From the NCBI RefSeq assembly GCF_009760405.1, contig NZ_WRPP01000002.1:992001-1056000 (forward strand): a DNA stretch of 64,000 bases. Reading direction: 5' to 3'. Positions 18,483 to 26,619 of the stretch are shown piece after piece. The translations under genes were made by a program, and so were the position numbers. The notes under the pieces are model-generated. The model did no database searches, had not been told where the DNA came from, and saw only the letters and a program-made list of their open reading frames with translations. The stretch comes from Nocardia terrae. GTDB taxonomy: Bacteria > Actinomycetota > Actinomycetes > Mycobacteriales > Mycobacteriaceae. The stretch's first letter is position 1. Every line of letters starts with the position of its first letter.

Positions 18483-19302
18483 GCCGCTCATCGAGGTCGC
18501 CGACGTGTCGGTGCGCTTCGGCGAGTTCGTCGCCCTGGACGGGGTCGGATGGACCGTCGACGGTCCGGGCGTGGTCGGACTCATCGGGCTCAACGGCGCG
18601 GGCAAGACGACGCTGATCCGGACCGTGCTGGGTCTGCAGCGGGTCGCCGCGGGCTCGGTGCGGGTGCCCGTCGGCCTGGACGCTGTCGGATACTGTCCCG
18701 ACACACCGGGTTTCGAGCCGTGGTTGTCGGCGCGCGAGGTGCTCGCGCAATCGATGGCCATCGGAGCGGTGCGCCCGGCAGGGGAGTGGACCATCGACTC
18801 CGCCCTGGCGGCCGTGGACCTCGAACGCCATGCCCACCGCCGGGCCGGCGGATTCTCCCGGGGCATGCTGCAGCGCTTGGGAATCGCGGCGGCGCTGGTC
18901 CGCGCGCCCGGGGTGCTCATCCTCGACGAACCCACCAGCGCACTCGATCCCGAAGGACGCGCGGCCGTGCTCTCGCTCATGCGGGAACTGGGCGGCCGGA
19001 TGACAGTGGTGTTCTCCAGTCACCTGCTCGCCGACGTCGAGGACCTGGCCGATCGGCTGCTGGTGCTGCACCGCGGGCGGGCCGTCTTCGCGGGGGACAC
19101 CACCGATTTCCTGGATCGCCACACCGGCTCGCCGACTCTGCGGATCACCATGACCGACGGCCGGATCATCGAATCCGAGCATTCGGAATGGGCACCCGCC
19201 CTGACCGACGCCGCCGCGCACAGCGGCGAGATCGATGACATCCGCATCACGCGTCCGACATTGACCGACGCGTTCTTCGCCGCGATCGGGGAGAAGCCGT
19301 GA
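18475..19302 (+). CDS. ABC transporter ATP-binding protein
   Basis: This protein of about 275 aa has Walker A GLNGAGKTT, the ABC signature FSRGMLQRLGIAAAL and Walker B VLILDEPTSALDPEG, followed by a C-terminal extension typical of two-component DrrA/NatA-like exporters. The GTG at 18475 (VSEPLIEVADVSV) overlaps the PLDNc gene; an in-frame GTG at 18463 is an alternative. It is coupled to the permease gene by a GTGA overlap. The transported substrate is unknown. Confidence 0.92.
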   Translation: MSEPLIEVADVSVRFGEFVALDGVGWTVDGPGVVGLIGLNGAGKTTLIRTVLGLQRVAAGSVRVPVGLDAVGYCPDTPGFEPWLSAREVLAQSMAIGAVRPAGEWTIDSALAAVDLERHAHRRAGGFSRGMLQRLGIAAALVRAPGVLILDEPTSALDPEGRAAVLSLMRELGGRMTVVFSSHLLADVEDLADRLLVLHRGRAVFAGDTTDFLDRHTGSPTLRITMTDGRIIESEHSEWAPALTDAAAHSGEIDDIRITRPTLTDAFFAAIGEKP

Positions 19303-20051
19303 ACCGCACCGTATTCCGGGTCGAGTGGTACCGATGGCTCCGGACCCGCCGACTCGTCGCCCTGGTCGCGGCGTTCGTCCTGTTCGGGTTCGTCTCGCTG
19401 CTGGGCGCGAAATATCTTCCCGACCTGATCGGGCACTCGTCGGAAATCCAGCTGCTGAAGGTGCCCGACTGGCGAGACGGCTTGCAGCAGTACGTGAAGA
19501 ACACCGGACTGCTGGTCGCGGCGGTGGCCATGATCCTGGCCGCGCAGGCGTGCGCGCTGCGCGACACCGATCCGATCGGCATCTTCTACTACAGTCGCGA
19601 GGTCTCCCCGGTGCGGCTGTTCCTGCCGCGAATCGCGGTCGCGGCCGGGGTGATCGGGGCCGCCGCACTGGCCGGGGCGGTCGTCGCGCTGTACGAGTGC
19701 TGGGCACTGTTCGGCCGGTATCCGCTGGGTCCGGCGGTGGGTTCGCTTGCGGTGCAGGCACTCGCGGTGATGCTGTTCGCGGTGTTCGCCGCGGGCCTCG
19801 CGGCGCGAACCCGTTCGGCCGGTATCGCCGCAGGGGTCACCGCCGGGATCTACATCTGCTGTCTGCTGTTCTCGGCGGTGCCGAAAGCCCAGCCGTACCT
19901 GCCGACGACCGCGCTGCAACCCGCCATCGACGCGGCAACCTGGTCCCTCGCCGACGCGGCGAAATCCCTTCTGGCACTGCTGATCCTCACCGCGCTCGCG
20001 CTCGCGGCCGCGTTGAGCGCACCGATCCGCACGATCAGGACCGCTGCGTAG
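19299..20051 (+). CDS. ABC transporter permease (ABC-2 like)
   Basis: This 250-aa protein has about six transmembrane helices: one near residues 18-38, a pair around 60-115 and the rest at 120-245. It has the layout of the membrane partner of a two-gene exporter. It starts at a GTG that overlaps the ATPase stop codon. Its 3' end overlaps the tail of the convergent DUF2784 gene by 17 bp. No family-specific motif was recognised. Confidence 0.82.
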   Translation: MNRTVFRVEWYRWLRTRRLVALVAAFVLFGFVSLLGAKYLPDLIGHSSEIQLLKVPDWRDGLQQYVKNTGLLVAAVAMILAAQACALRDTDPIGIFYYSREVSPVRLFLPRIAVAAGVIGAAALAGAVVALYECWALFGRYPLGPAVGSLAVQALAVMLFAVFAAGLAARTRSAGIAAGVTAGIYICCLLFSAVPKAQPYLPTTALQPAIDAATWSLADAAKSLLALLILTALALAAALSAPIRTIRTAA

Positions 20052-20409
20052 CGGCCCGCCGCCTGCTCAACAGATAGAGCCCCACCCAGGACACCGCCAC
20101 GCAGATCACCACGACTATCCGCACTTCTTCCAGCGCGCTGCGGGGATACAGCACCCCGGTGATGTAGTGATCGATGAACCCGCTCGACGGCAGACCGGCC
20201 TCACCCGCTCGATGGCGTGCCCAATTCTCCAGATCGGTCAGCGGGCACTCGAAACCGAACAAGACCGTGCTGAACCCCCACCCGAACGCCAGCAGATGCA
20301 GCCAGATCGTGCGCGGCCACCGCCACGCGATGAACCCGCCCACCACGACATAGGCCACGAACAAGAAGTGCACGACCGCGGTCACATCGGCGAGCAGCCG
20401 GTAGCCCAT
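20035..20409 (-). CDS. DUF2784 family membrane protein
   Basis: This 124-aa protein has four predicted helices. The N-terminus MGYRLLADVTAVVHFLFVAY, the WLHLLAFGWG segment and the FECPLTDLENWAR motif with its conserved Cys match DUF2784. The function is unknown in the family. It is monocistronic, and its 3' end overlaps the ABC permease gene. Confidence 0.82.
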   Translation of the reverse strand: MGYRLLADVTAVVHFLFVAYVVVGGFIAWRWPRTIWLHLLAFGWGFSTVLFGFECPLTDLENWARHRAGEAGLPSSGFIDHYITGVLYPRSALEEVRIVVVICVAVSWVGLYLLSRRRAATQRS

Positions 20410-20460
20410 GAACCCAGGATAGGACTCCGCACCGCCGGTACGAGGGTGCTGCTCGCGGTC

Positions 20461-20491
20461 TTGAGGTTCACGCCGCGTGAACGTTTAGCGT
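20461..20491 (+). promoter_or_regulatory. MerR-type operator/promoter
   Basis: The perfect inverted repeat GTTCACGC-C-GCGTGAAC (20466-20482) lies between TTGAGG (-35) and TAGCGT (-10) with a 19-bp spacer. This is the stretched spacing of promoters activated by MerR/TipA-type proteins. It precedes the truncated MerR gene. Confidence 0.65.
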
Positions 20492-20502
20492 CGAGGTGCC
20501 GG

Positions 20503-20820
20503 ATGGACCGGCGTGGTTCCAGCGGGGATGACGAGTGGGTCGAGATCGGCCTCCTGCCCCCGGCGGGCGTCCGCAGCAACGGCTACCGCTTCTACGAGCA
20601 GTCGCAGCTCTTGCGCCTGCAGGAGATTCTGGCGCTGCGGGAACTGGACCTCGGACTCGACGGGATCGCCGCGATCCTCGACCGGCACACCGACCGATTG
20701 ACCGCACTGCGCGAACACCACCCGCGACTGCTCCGTGAACGCGACCGAGTGGTGCACACCCTCGCCCGCACCATCGAGGAACTCCGCACACAGCAAGGAA
20801 AAACCGACATGCCCCAGATC
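20503..20820 (+). pseudogene. Truncated MerR-family regulator
   Basis: The frame encodes VEIGLLPPAGVRSNGYRFYE, the end of the MerR winged helix, then a dimerisation helix ending near EELRTQQGKTDM. The first helix-turn-helix of about 20-25 residues is missing between the start region and VEIGLLPP, and no effector domain follows. The open frame continues another 550 bp without similarity to the family. The autoregulatory operator is intact. A deletion that removed the DNA-binding helices is the simplest reading. Confidence 0.6.
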
Positions 20821-20959
20821 AACCGACCGCGACACCCCAGCGCGAGGGATGAACCAAACGCATTGGACTCCTTGATCTTCCGAGGCTACCCTGGCTCCTC
20901 TGGCCTGCCGATGCGTCGCATCGAAACCGCTGGCATCAGATCGCACATGCGGAGGGACT

Positions 20960-21355
20960 GTGAAGGTCCTGTGTATCGGCCCACTCGAAAGCACCACACG
21001 CCGCGACGACGGCACACCCGCCTACCTGCTCCCCGCGGTCGTAGGCAACGAATACACCGTTCGAGCAATGGCATTGCTGAACAACACGCTTGGCGTGCTG
21101 CTCGTCGGAGAAGACGGCTGGCCCTCCTATTTCCCGCTCGACAGATTCGTCGTCACAGACTGGCAACTGCCTTCGGAATGGGAGTTCACCACCAGAACCG
21201 GCTTCATGAGCGCCGTATGGGGCTACCCGACACTCATCCGGGACCGCGACCATTTCGGCGCCCTTCGCAGCCGCCGAGAGTCCGCCCGCCGAATCTTCCT
21301 CGAGGAGTCGGGAGTGAGGGGTTTCGACGAAGAGGCCGACAGATTCATCGACTGA
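20960..21355 (+). CDS. Hypothetical protein (131 aa)
   Basis: I do not recognise this protein. The GTG at 20960 has GGAGGG nine bases upstream. It is soluble and of mixed alpha/beta composition, with MKVLCIGPLESTTRRDDG at the N-terminus (beta-strand start) and a charged C-terminal helix. Codon use is less GC3-biased than that of its neighbours (for example TAT, ATT and GCA codons). Together with the MerR wreck next to it, this suggests an accessory or transferred segment. Confidence 0.6.
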   Translation: MKVLCIGPLESTTRRDDGTPAYLLPAVVGNEYTVRAMALLNNTLGVLLVGEDGWPSYFPLDRFVVTDWQLPSEWEFTTRTGFMSAVWGYPTLIRDRDHFGALRSRRESARRIFLEESGVRGFDEEADRFID

Positions 21356-21384
21356 CTCACCAACTTGGCGGGCCGTGAGGGATG

Positions 21385-21987
21385 CTATTTGCGAACCAGG
21401 TAGCGCAGGTGCAGGACGCCGGGGTCCTCGAGGGTGCGGATCAGGTCGAGTTCGATGTGCTCGGCGGGGAGGCCATCGAACAGCCGTCGGCCTTGGCCGA
21501 GTAGTACGGGCTGGAGCTGGATTTCGATCATGTCCAGTACACCGGCCTCGAGGGCCTGCTGACCGGTGTAGGCGCCGTGCATCATGACGTCCCGGCCGCC
21601 GGCGGCCTGTTTGGCCTGTTCCACGCAGGAAGCGATGCCTTCGGTGATGTATCGGACTCGCTCATAAGGGTTCTGGTCGGGTGCACGGTGGGTCGGCACG
21701 AAGATCGGCACTCCGTTGTGGTGATCGCCGCCCCAGTAACCGGCGAAGTCGGCGGTCCGCTTCCCGGTGATCACGGCACCGGTCGCCATGGCCTCGTCGA
21801 ACACGAGTTGGCTGTTGGGGTGTTTGGGGCGGAAAGCCGCGGGTCCTTGCGCATCGGGCTCGGCGCCGCCGCCGAGCCAGTCCATCAGCCGCATCCCGTT
21901 GGTGCCCGCCGGGTTCTCGGCGTTGTCGTCGGGACCGGTGATGAACCCGTCGAGTGACATGGCCATGGTCAGAAAAACTCGTGACAT
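21385..21987 (-). CDS. Dihydrofolate reductase family protein (RibD C-terminal domain)
   Basis: This 200-aa protein starts MSRVFLTMAMSLDGFITGPDD, the hallmark of stand-alone RibD-C/DHFR-like reductases. It continues with ITGKRTADFAGYWGGDH and ends with LQPVLLGQGRRLFDGLP. These NADPH-binding proteins are mostly uncharacterised. The ATG at 21987 is chosen over 22023 because the conserved strand begins there. It lies tail to tail with the 131-aa hypothetical gene. Confidence 0.85.
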   Translation of the reverse strand: MSRVFLTMAMSLDGFITGPDDNAENPAGTNGMRLMDWLGGGAEPDAQGPAAFRPKHPNSQLVFDEAMATGAVITGKRTADFAGYWGGDHHNGVPIFVPTHRAPDQNPYERVRYITEGIASCVEQAKQAAGGRDVMMHGAYTGQQALEAGVLDMIEIQLQPVLLGQGRRLFDGLPAEHIELDLIRTLEDPGVLHLRYLVRK

Positions 21988-22120
21988 TCGTCTGCCCGCC
22001 GATCGTCGAGTCGTCGGTAACACGCGGTGGCTGTGTGAAGCACGCTATCTCAGAGGACAGTTCGGGCGGATCGTGACGGCCAGTTGATCTTCTGTCGGGG
22101 TTTCGGCGGGGGTGCCGGTG

Positions 22121-22684
22121 TCATGCGGTGGTCGTGGTGCGGGCGCGGATCGCTTTGACCTCTCGGATGGTGAGCAGGAAGGGAATCGACAGGCCGATCA
22201 GGCGCACGGGCAGGCCGGCCGCGATGGCGAGATCGGCGATCCGGACGATGCCCAGTGCAATGGCAAGGCCGGCGAAAGCGATCCCCCAGATTCTGGTGAT
22301 CACCATGTGTGTGCTGCGGAAATCCGAACTGTCCCAGGTGTTTTGCGGCACCTGTCGACGTGCGATGCCCATCGTGAACGGACGGCCCGCCGCCATGCTG
22401 CCGAACGCGATCAGCGCCAGCCACGTGAAGGACAGGACGTCGTTGGCTTTGATCAATCCCGAATGCGGTGCCAGGAAGCCGAGGCCGGAGAGAGCGAGCA
22501 GGAAAGCGGCACTGCCGAGGTCGAGGATCATCGCGTCCATCGGAGCGCCGCGGCGGTGGTTCAGCCCGAGCTGAACCACGGCGACGAAGAACCCGAGCAG
22601 AGCACCCCACCCCATCTTGTCGCTGGGGAACGGGATGATCACGATCCAGGGGAGGAAGCCGAGAACGAAGCTGTGGATTTTCAT
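22121..22684 (-). CDS. Hypothetical membrane protein
   Basis: This 187-aa protein has five to six predicted helices (around residues 2-18, 25-43, 52-70, 82-100, 125-145 and 155-175). The ATG at 22684 has GGAAGG nine bases upstream. It is divergent from a TetR gene, with palindromes in the 122-bp spacer, so it is the probable target of that repressor. I do not recognise the family. Confidence 0.75.
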   Translation of the reverse strand: MKIHSFVLGFLPWIVIIPFPSDKMGWGALLGFFVAVVQLGLNHRRGAPMDAMILDLGSAAFLLALSGLGFLAPHSGLIKANDVLSFTWLALIAFGSMAAGRPFTMGIARRQVPQNTWDSSDFRSTHMVITRIWGIAFAGLAIALGIVRIADLAIAAGLPVRLIGLSIPFLLTIREVKAIRARTTTTA

Positions 22685-22711
22685 GATCCGACCTTCCGTC
22701 GGAGAGAACGT

Positions 22712-22745
22712 CACGCATTAATGCGTGTCTGCTTGCTATAAGCAA
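22712..22745. promoter_or_regulatory. Two palindromes between the membrane protein and TetR genes
   Basis: CACGCATTAATGCGTG (22712-22727) is a perfect 16-bp palindrome. TTGCT-ATA-AGCAA (22733-22745) has perfect 5-bp arms, and TTGCT/AGCAA half-sites recur near 22770-22795. Both are candidate TetR operators. Confidence 0.55.
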
Positions 22746-22806
22746 CGGTAAGGGCTCGCCACAGCTAAAGCAAGCAATCTCGCTTTTGTTGCTAGAATCT
22801 GCGGTC

Positions 22807-23394
22807 ATGAGCGACATCTCGCCACCGCGCCGCCGACCCGGCGGCCGCACCGCGCGCGTAGGCGCCGCGGTGCACGAGGCCGTACGAGCCCTCATCGAGG
22901 AACGCGGTCGCGACGGATTCACCGGTCGCGACGTCGCCGAACGCGCGGGCGTCAACGAGGCGACGATCTACCGCCGCTGGGGCACCCTGGACAACCTCGT
23001 GCTCGACGTGGCGGTGGCCGTTGCCAAGCTCAACCAGGAACAGCCCCTGCCCGACACAGGTTCCCTGCGCCGCGATCTGCTCCTCTGGGCGGAGCGGATG
23101 ACCACCGAACTCGGTGCACCCGAAGGACTCTCACTCCTGCAAGCAGCCATCGCCGCCCGGGCGCACACCGCCACCGACTCCGACCGCGCCCGGCAGATCA
23201 CCGACATCGCCGCAGCCCGCGCCGACCTGATCCAACAAATGCTCGACCGGGCCCGAACCCGCGGCGAGCACACCCCTACCCTCTCTAGGGTCCTCGACCG
23301 ACTGGTCGCACCCCTATACCTACGCGCGATCTTCGGTTACGGCCGCACCGAACTCGACCTGGACGACATCCTCGACAACACCCTCGCCGAATAG
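22807..23394 (+). CDS. TetR/AcrR family transcriptional regulator
   Basis: This 195-aa protein has an N-terminal HTH (about residues 20-65: FTGRDVAERAGVNEATIYRRWG), with Trp in the YRRWG position as in the TetR_C_16-type subgroup. A TAGAAT hexamer ends 8 nt before the ATG, so it is possibly leaderless. The TTGCT/AGCAA repeats upstream suggest autoregulation and control of the divergent membrane gene. Confidence 0.9.
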   Translation: MSDISPPRRRPGGRTARVGAAVHEAVRALIEERGRDGFTGRDVAERAGVNEATIYRRWGTLDNLVLDVAVAVAKLNQEQPLPDTGSLRRDLLLWAERMTTELGAPEGLSLLQAAIAARAHTATDSDRARQITDIAAARADLIQQMLDRARTRGEHTPTLSRVLDRLVAPLYLRAIFGYGRTELDLDDILDNTLAE

Positions 23395-23622
23395 AAGCCC
23401 GCTCTCCCGCGAAAGAAGCAGGGCAACCCCAATTCACGCCACTGGAGCGACATGTACGTGCAGTCGATCTCGGATCCTCACGCCCAGTTGGCTTTCCATG
23501 CAAATTGATCACGGGCCTGAACGTGCACTGAGGCACCCGAACTGGCAGAAATCCGCCTCCCAGCAGCGAAATGTGCACGAATAGGCCCACCGCACCAGCC
23601 CTCGGCTAACAGTGCCAGACGT

Positions 23623-23982
23623 TCACAAGCTCTCAGGCGACGTCTGAGCTGCCGCACTTTTCGGCATGGCCTCCCTCTCGGCCTGCCATCTTTTGGCTAT
23701 CCGCTCGGGGCGCTGGTGGCCACATTCGACGACGGCACCGTTGGCGTCGGTGACCTCGGCACGGCAATCGCCGTTCTCGACGCAGACGGCGATGTTCTCG
23801 ATCCCATCGGCCCGATCACGCTGGTCTACCCATGTGGTGACGGAGAATGCCAGGTCGTCACCGCGGTAGTCGGTGCGGATTCGGACCCGCTCGCTCGGCC
23901 TCAGCCACCGGTCCTCTCCCAGTGGTTCCAGCCAGAGAATGAGCCATCCAGTGGAGTCATTGCACACGTCCATTACAGCCAT
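23623..23982 (-). CDS. Hypothetical protein (119 aa)
   Basis: This is a small acidic protein with several Trp and Cys residues (CNDSTGWLILWLEPLGEDRW, VCVENGDCRAEVTDANG). A helical C-terminus is followed by a low-complexity tail. The pattern of an EPLGEDRWL strand resembles a family of short actinobacterial proteins of unknown role. The ATG at 23982 or at 23973 could be the start. The 228 bp between it and the TetR gene hold nothing recognisable. Confidence 0.6.
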   Translation of the reverse strand: MAVMDVCNDSTGWLILWLEPLGEDRWLRPSERVRIRTDYRGDDLAFSVTTWVDQRDRADGIENIAVCVENGDCRAEVTDANGAVVECGHQRPERIAKRWQAEREAMPKSAAAQTSPESL

Positions 23983-24101
23983 ACCGAAGCGTAGCCAGCA
24001 CTCTTGGGCTGTTCAGCATTCGTGACGGCAGTTGCGGACGATCCGCCGACCTCGAATCGGCACGGCCAGTGGGACTGTGGCGCCCCCGCCGGCTGGGTCG
24101 G

Positions 24102-24902
24102 TCAGGGTAGGTATTCGGATTCGAGGACCAGGTCCTCGAGGAGGGATTGGTATTCGGTGTGGGTGTGGTGCTCGGTGGTGTGCCAGATCGTGCCCTCGGA
24201 GTCGTGCATGTAGCGGCGGTAGCCGGGGGCGCCGGGGATGCCGACATTGTCGGCGACCACGATGCTGCCCGGATGTAGCCAGCCCTGGTCCAGGATGGTC
24301 TTCAGGTCGGGGAGATAGGCGCTCTTGTCGTGGTCGATGAAGAGGAAATCCAGTGTGCCGGGGGCGAATCCATGTGCGGTGGCCAGGCGCTTCAGGGTTT
24401 CGCCGCCGTCGCCGATCGTGCCGACCACCACACTGACCCGGTCGGCCAGGCCCGCGTGGGCGAGCAGGGTGCGGGCGATTTCGGCGTTGTCGGGGTTCAT
24501 CTCGACCGATATCAGCCGGGCGTCGGCGTCGAGTAGGCGTGCGGTGCGGATCGCGCTGTAGCCGCAGTATCCGCCGAGTTCGAGGAGCAGCTTCGGGGTG
24601 GTCTTGCGCAGGGCCGCATCGAGAATCAGGCCCTTCTCGTCGCCGATGTTCACCAGCAGGCTGTGGTTGCGGGCGAAGTCGTCGAAGGCCGCGAGCGCAC
24701 TGTCGGGATCGCCGGCGGGGGAGTGGGCCAGTACGAAGTCGCGCGCGGCCCGCTCCCGGCCGTCACCGACCTGCCCGGTACGCACGAAAGTCGGCCCGCC
24801 CAAAAGGAACCGGAGGACCGACCAGCGGAGGAGGGGCACCCGGTCGCGAACCGCGGCAGCGAAGGATCGTCCACTCATGGACCGATTATCCGCCCTGGTC
24901 AT
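24102..24902 (-). CDS. Class I SAM-dependent O-methyltransferase (COMT-like)
   Basis: This protein of about 266 aa has the SAM-binding fold: motif I KLLLELGGYCGYSAIRTA, an acidic loop ISVEMNPDNAEIA, and DFLFIDHDKSAYLPDL with the metal-binding Asp, followed by ADNVGIPGAPGY. The DHDK motif resembles animal-type catechol O-methyltransferases, which need Mg2+. The start at 24902 or 24878 (MSGRSFAAAV) is uncertain. It is monocistronic, preceded by the terminator of the SDR unit. The substrate is unknown. Confidence 0.85.
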   Translation of the reverse strand: MTRADNRSMSGRSFAAAVRDRVPLLRWSVLRFLLGGPTFVRTGQVGDGRERAARDFVLAHSPAGDPDSALAAFDDFARNHSLLVNIGDEKGLILDAALRKTTPKLLLELGGYCGYSAIRTARLLDADARLISVEMNPDNAEIARTLLAHAGLADRVSVVVGTIGDGGETLKRLATAHGFAPGTLDFLFIDHDKSAYLPDLKTILDQGWLHPGSIVVADNVGIPGAPGYRRYMHDSEGTIWHTTEHHTHTEYQSLLEDLVLESEYLP

Positions 24903-24991
24903 CGGCCTGAGTAGCGGAAACGAACATATGTTTACGTAGATATGCGCATCGAAACATGAATTACCTTCTCAGCTTCAAGTCACCTAACAGC

Positions 24992-25024
24992 CCCTCGCCT
25001 CTAAAGACTTCCTAGAGGCGAGGG
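24992..25024 (-). terminator. Terminator of the SDR gene
   Basis: A perfect 12-bp stem (CCCTCGCCTCTA with TAGAGGCGAGGG) has a 9-nt loop. It begins 19 nt after the SDR stop on the minus strand. Confidence 0.7.
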
Positions 25025-25043
25025 AGCTGTCTCGTTCGAGCGG

Positions 25044-26549
25044 TTACCAGTTGGAGGGTTCGTAGTCCTTGAGGAAGCAGCCGAAGAGCTCGTCTCCGGC
25101 CTCGCCGCGCACGATCGGGTCGTACACCCGCGCCGCGCCGTCGACCAGGTCGAGGGGTGCGTGGAAGCCCTCCTCGGCGAGGCGGATCTTGGTGTAGTGC
25201 GGGCGTTCGTCGGTGATCCAGCCGGTGTCGACGGCGGTCATGAGGATCTTGTCGGTCTCGTACATTTCGCGAGCGCTGGTGCGGGTCAACATGTTCAGCG
25301 CGGCCTTGGCCATATTGGTGTGCGGGTGGCCGGGGCCTTTGTAGCCGCGGGCGAAGACGCCTTCCATGGCGGAGACGTTCACGACGTACTTGCGCTCGGC
25401 GGCCGCGGCGGCCATGGCGGGACGCAGGTGCGAGATGAGGATGAACGGCGCGACCGAGTTGCACAGCTGCACTTCGAGGAGCTCGGTGGCGTCGACTTCG
25501 CCGACGGCCTGCACCCAGCTGTTGGTGTGGGCGAGGTCGGGCACCAGTCCGCCGGCGTCGATGGCGACGCCGCGTGAAATGCGTTCGGGGGTGGCTGATC
25601 CCGCGACGAGGGCGAGGTCGGTGATGTCGGCGCCGGACAGGCTGGGTGTCAGCGAGGCGGTGAGCGAGGCCGGGTGGGCCTGCATGGTCTTGCCGAAGCT
25701 GATCATCTCGGGCAGTTCGCCGGCGGGCAGCGGCCCGTTCTCGGCTTCGACGAGCGCGCTGTAGGCGCCGGTGGTGCGGCGCACGGTCTGGGCGGCGTTG
25801 TTGATGAGGATGTCGAGCGGGCCTTGTGCGGCAACGTCTTCGGCGAGGGCGACGACCTGGGCGGGGTCGCGCAGGTCGATGCCGATGATGCGCAGGCGGT
25901 GGAGCCAGTCGGCGCTGTCGGGCTGGGCGGCGAAGCGGCGGATGGCGTCGTTGGGGAAGCGGGTGGTGATGGTGGTGTGGGCGCCGTCGCGGAGTAGTCG
26001 CAGGGCGATGTACATGCCGATCTTGGCGCGGCCGCCGGTGAGCAGGGCGCGGCGTCCGGTGAGGTCGGTGCGGGCGTCGCGTTTGGTGTGGCTCTTGGCG
26101 GCGCAGTCGGGGCAGAGCTGGTGGTAGAACGCATCCACTTGGGTATAGCGCTGTTTGCATATGTAGCAGGGACGCGGCCGCAGCAGGGTTCCGGCGCTGG
26201 CGCCGACGGTGGTGGAACTGATCGGGATTCCGGCGGTTTCGTCGTCGATCCGGTTGGGTGAGCCGGTAGCGGTGGCGGCGACGACCTGCTTGTCGGCTTC
26301 GGAGATGGCGTCGCGCTTGGCGATCCGCTTGTTTTGTTTGAACTTCTTGAACATGTATCCGACGGCGCGCTGTACGGCGACGGAGTCGGGGTGTTCCTTG
26401 TCGAGTTGTCCCGCTTGTTCGAGGACGCGCAGGCAGATGGCCAGCTCGTCGGGGTCGATGGCCGGTGCGTCGGTCGGTGTTGCCGGGGTCGTCTGGTCGG
26501 CCATCGGAAGCTGTGGTGATCCTTCGTGCGGGGGTGGTGGACGAGCCAT
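25044..26549 (-). CDS. Zinc-ribbon SDR-family protein with altered active site
   Basis: This 501-aa protein has three parts. Residues 30-90 are a charged helical domain. Residues 128-149 form a zinc ribbon (CYIC and CPDC pairs). From residue 160 there is an SDR Rossmann fold with ALLTGGRAKIG at 168-178 and LDILINNAAQ. The SDR Ser is present (NVSAMEG), but the catalytic Tyr of YxxxK is a Thr (TNMAK). Reductase activity is therefore doubtful. The start may also be at 26504 (MADQTTPAT). It follows the 510-aa helical gene after a stem-loop and probably belongs to the same TetR-controlled region. Confidence 0.75.
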   Translation of the reverse strand: MARPPPPHEGSPQLPMADQTTPATPTDAPAIDPDELAICLRVLEQAGQLDKEHPDSVAVQRAVGYMFKKFKQNKRIAKRDAISEADKQVVAATATGSPNRIDDETAGIPISSTTVGASAGTLLRPRPCYICKQRYTQVDAFYHQLCPDCAAKSHTKRDARTDLTGRRALLTGGRAKIGMYIALRLLRDGAHTTITTRFPNDAIRRFAAQPDSADWLHRLRIIGIDLRDPAQVVALAEDVAAQGPLDILINNAAQTVRRTTGAYSALVEAENGPLPAGELPEMISFGKTMQAHPASLTASLTPSLSGADITDLALVAGSATPERISRGVAIDAGGLVPDLAHTNSWVQAVGEVDATELLEVQLCNSVAPFILISHLRPAMAAAAAERKYVVNVSAMEGVFARGYKGPGHPHTNMAKAALNMLTRTSAREMYETDKILMTAVDTGWITDERPHYTKIRLAEEGFHAPLDLVDGAARVYDPIVRGEAGDELFGCFLKDYEPSNW

Positions 26550-26573
26550 TCTCTCAAAGGGCCGGATATGGGA

Positions 26574-26603
26574 GACGCCCGGCCGTGGAGGCGGCCGGGC
26601 GTC
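26574..26603 (-). terminator. Stem-loop between the helical-repeat gene and the SDR gene
   Basis: A perfect 12-bp stem (GACGCCCGGCCG with CGGCCGGGCGTC) and a 6-nt loop lie 17 nt after the stop of the 510-aa gene. It may end that transcript or reduce expression of the SDR gene downstream. Confidence 0.65.
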
Positions 26604-26619
26604 GGGGCTGGGGGTGTGG

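Noticed and set aside
23285..23590. 101-aa minus-strand ORF after the TetR gene
   Set aside because: It overlaps the 3' end of a solid TetR gene, and its codon bias is weak.
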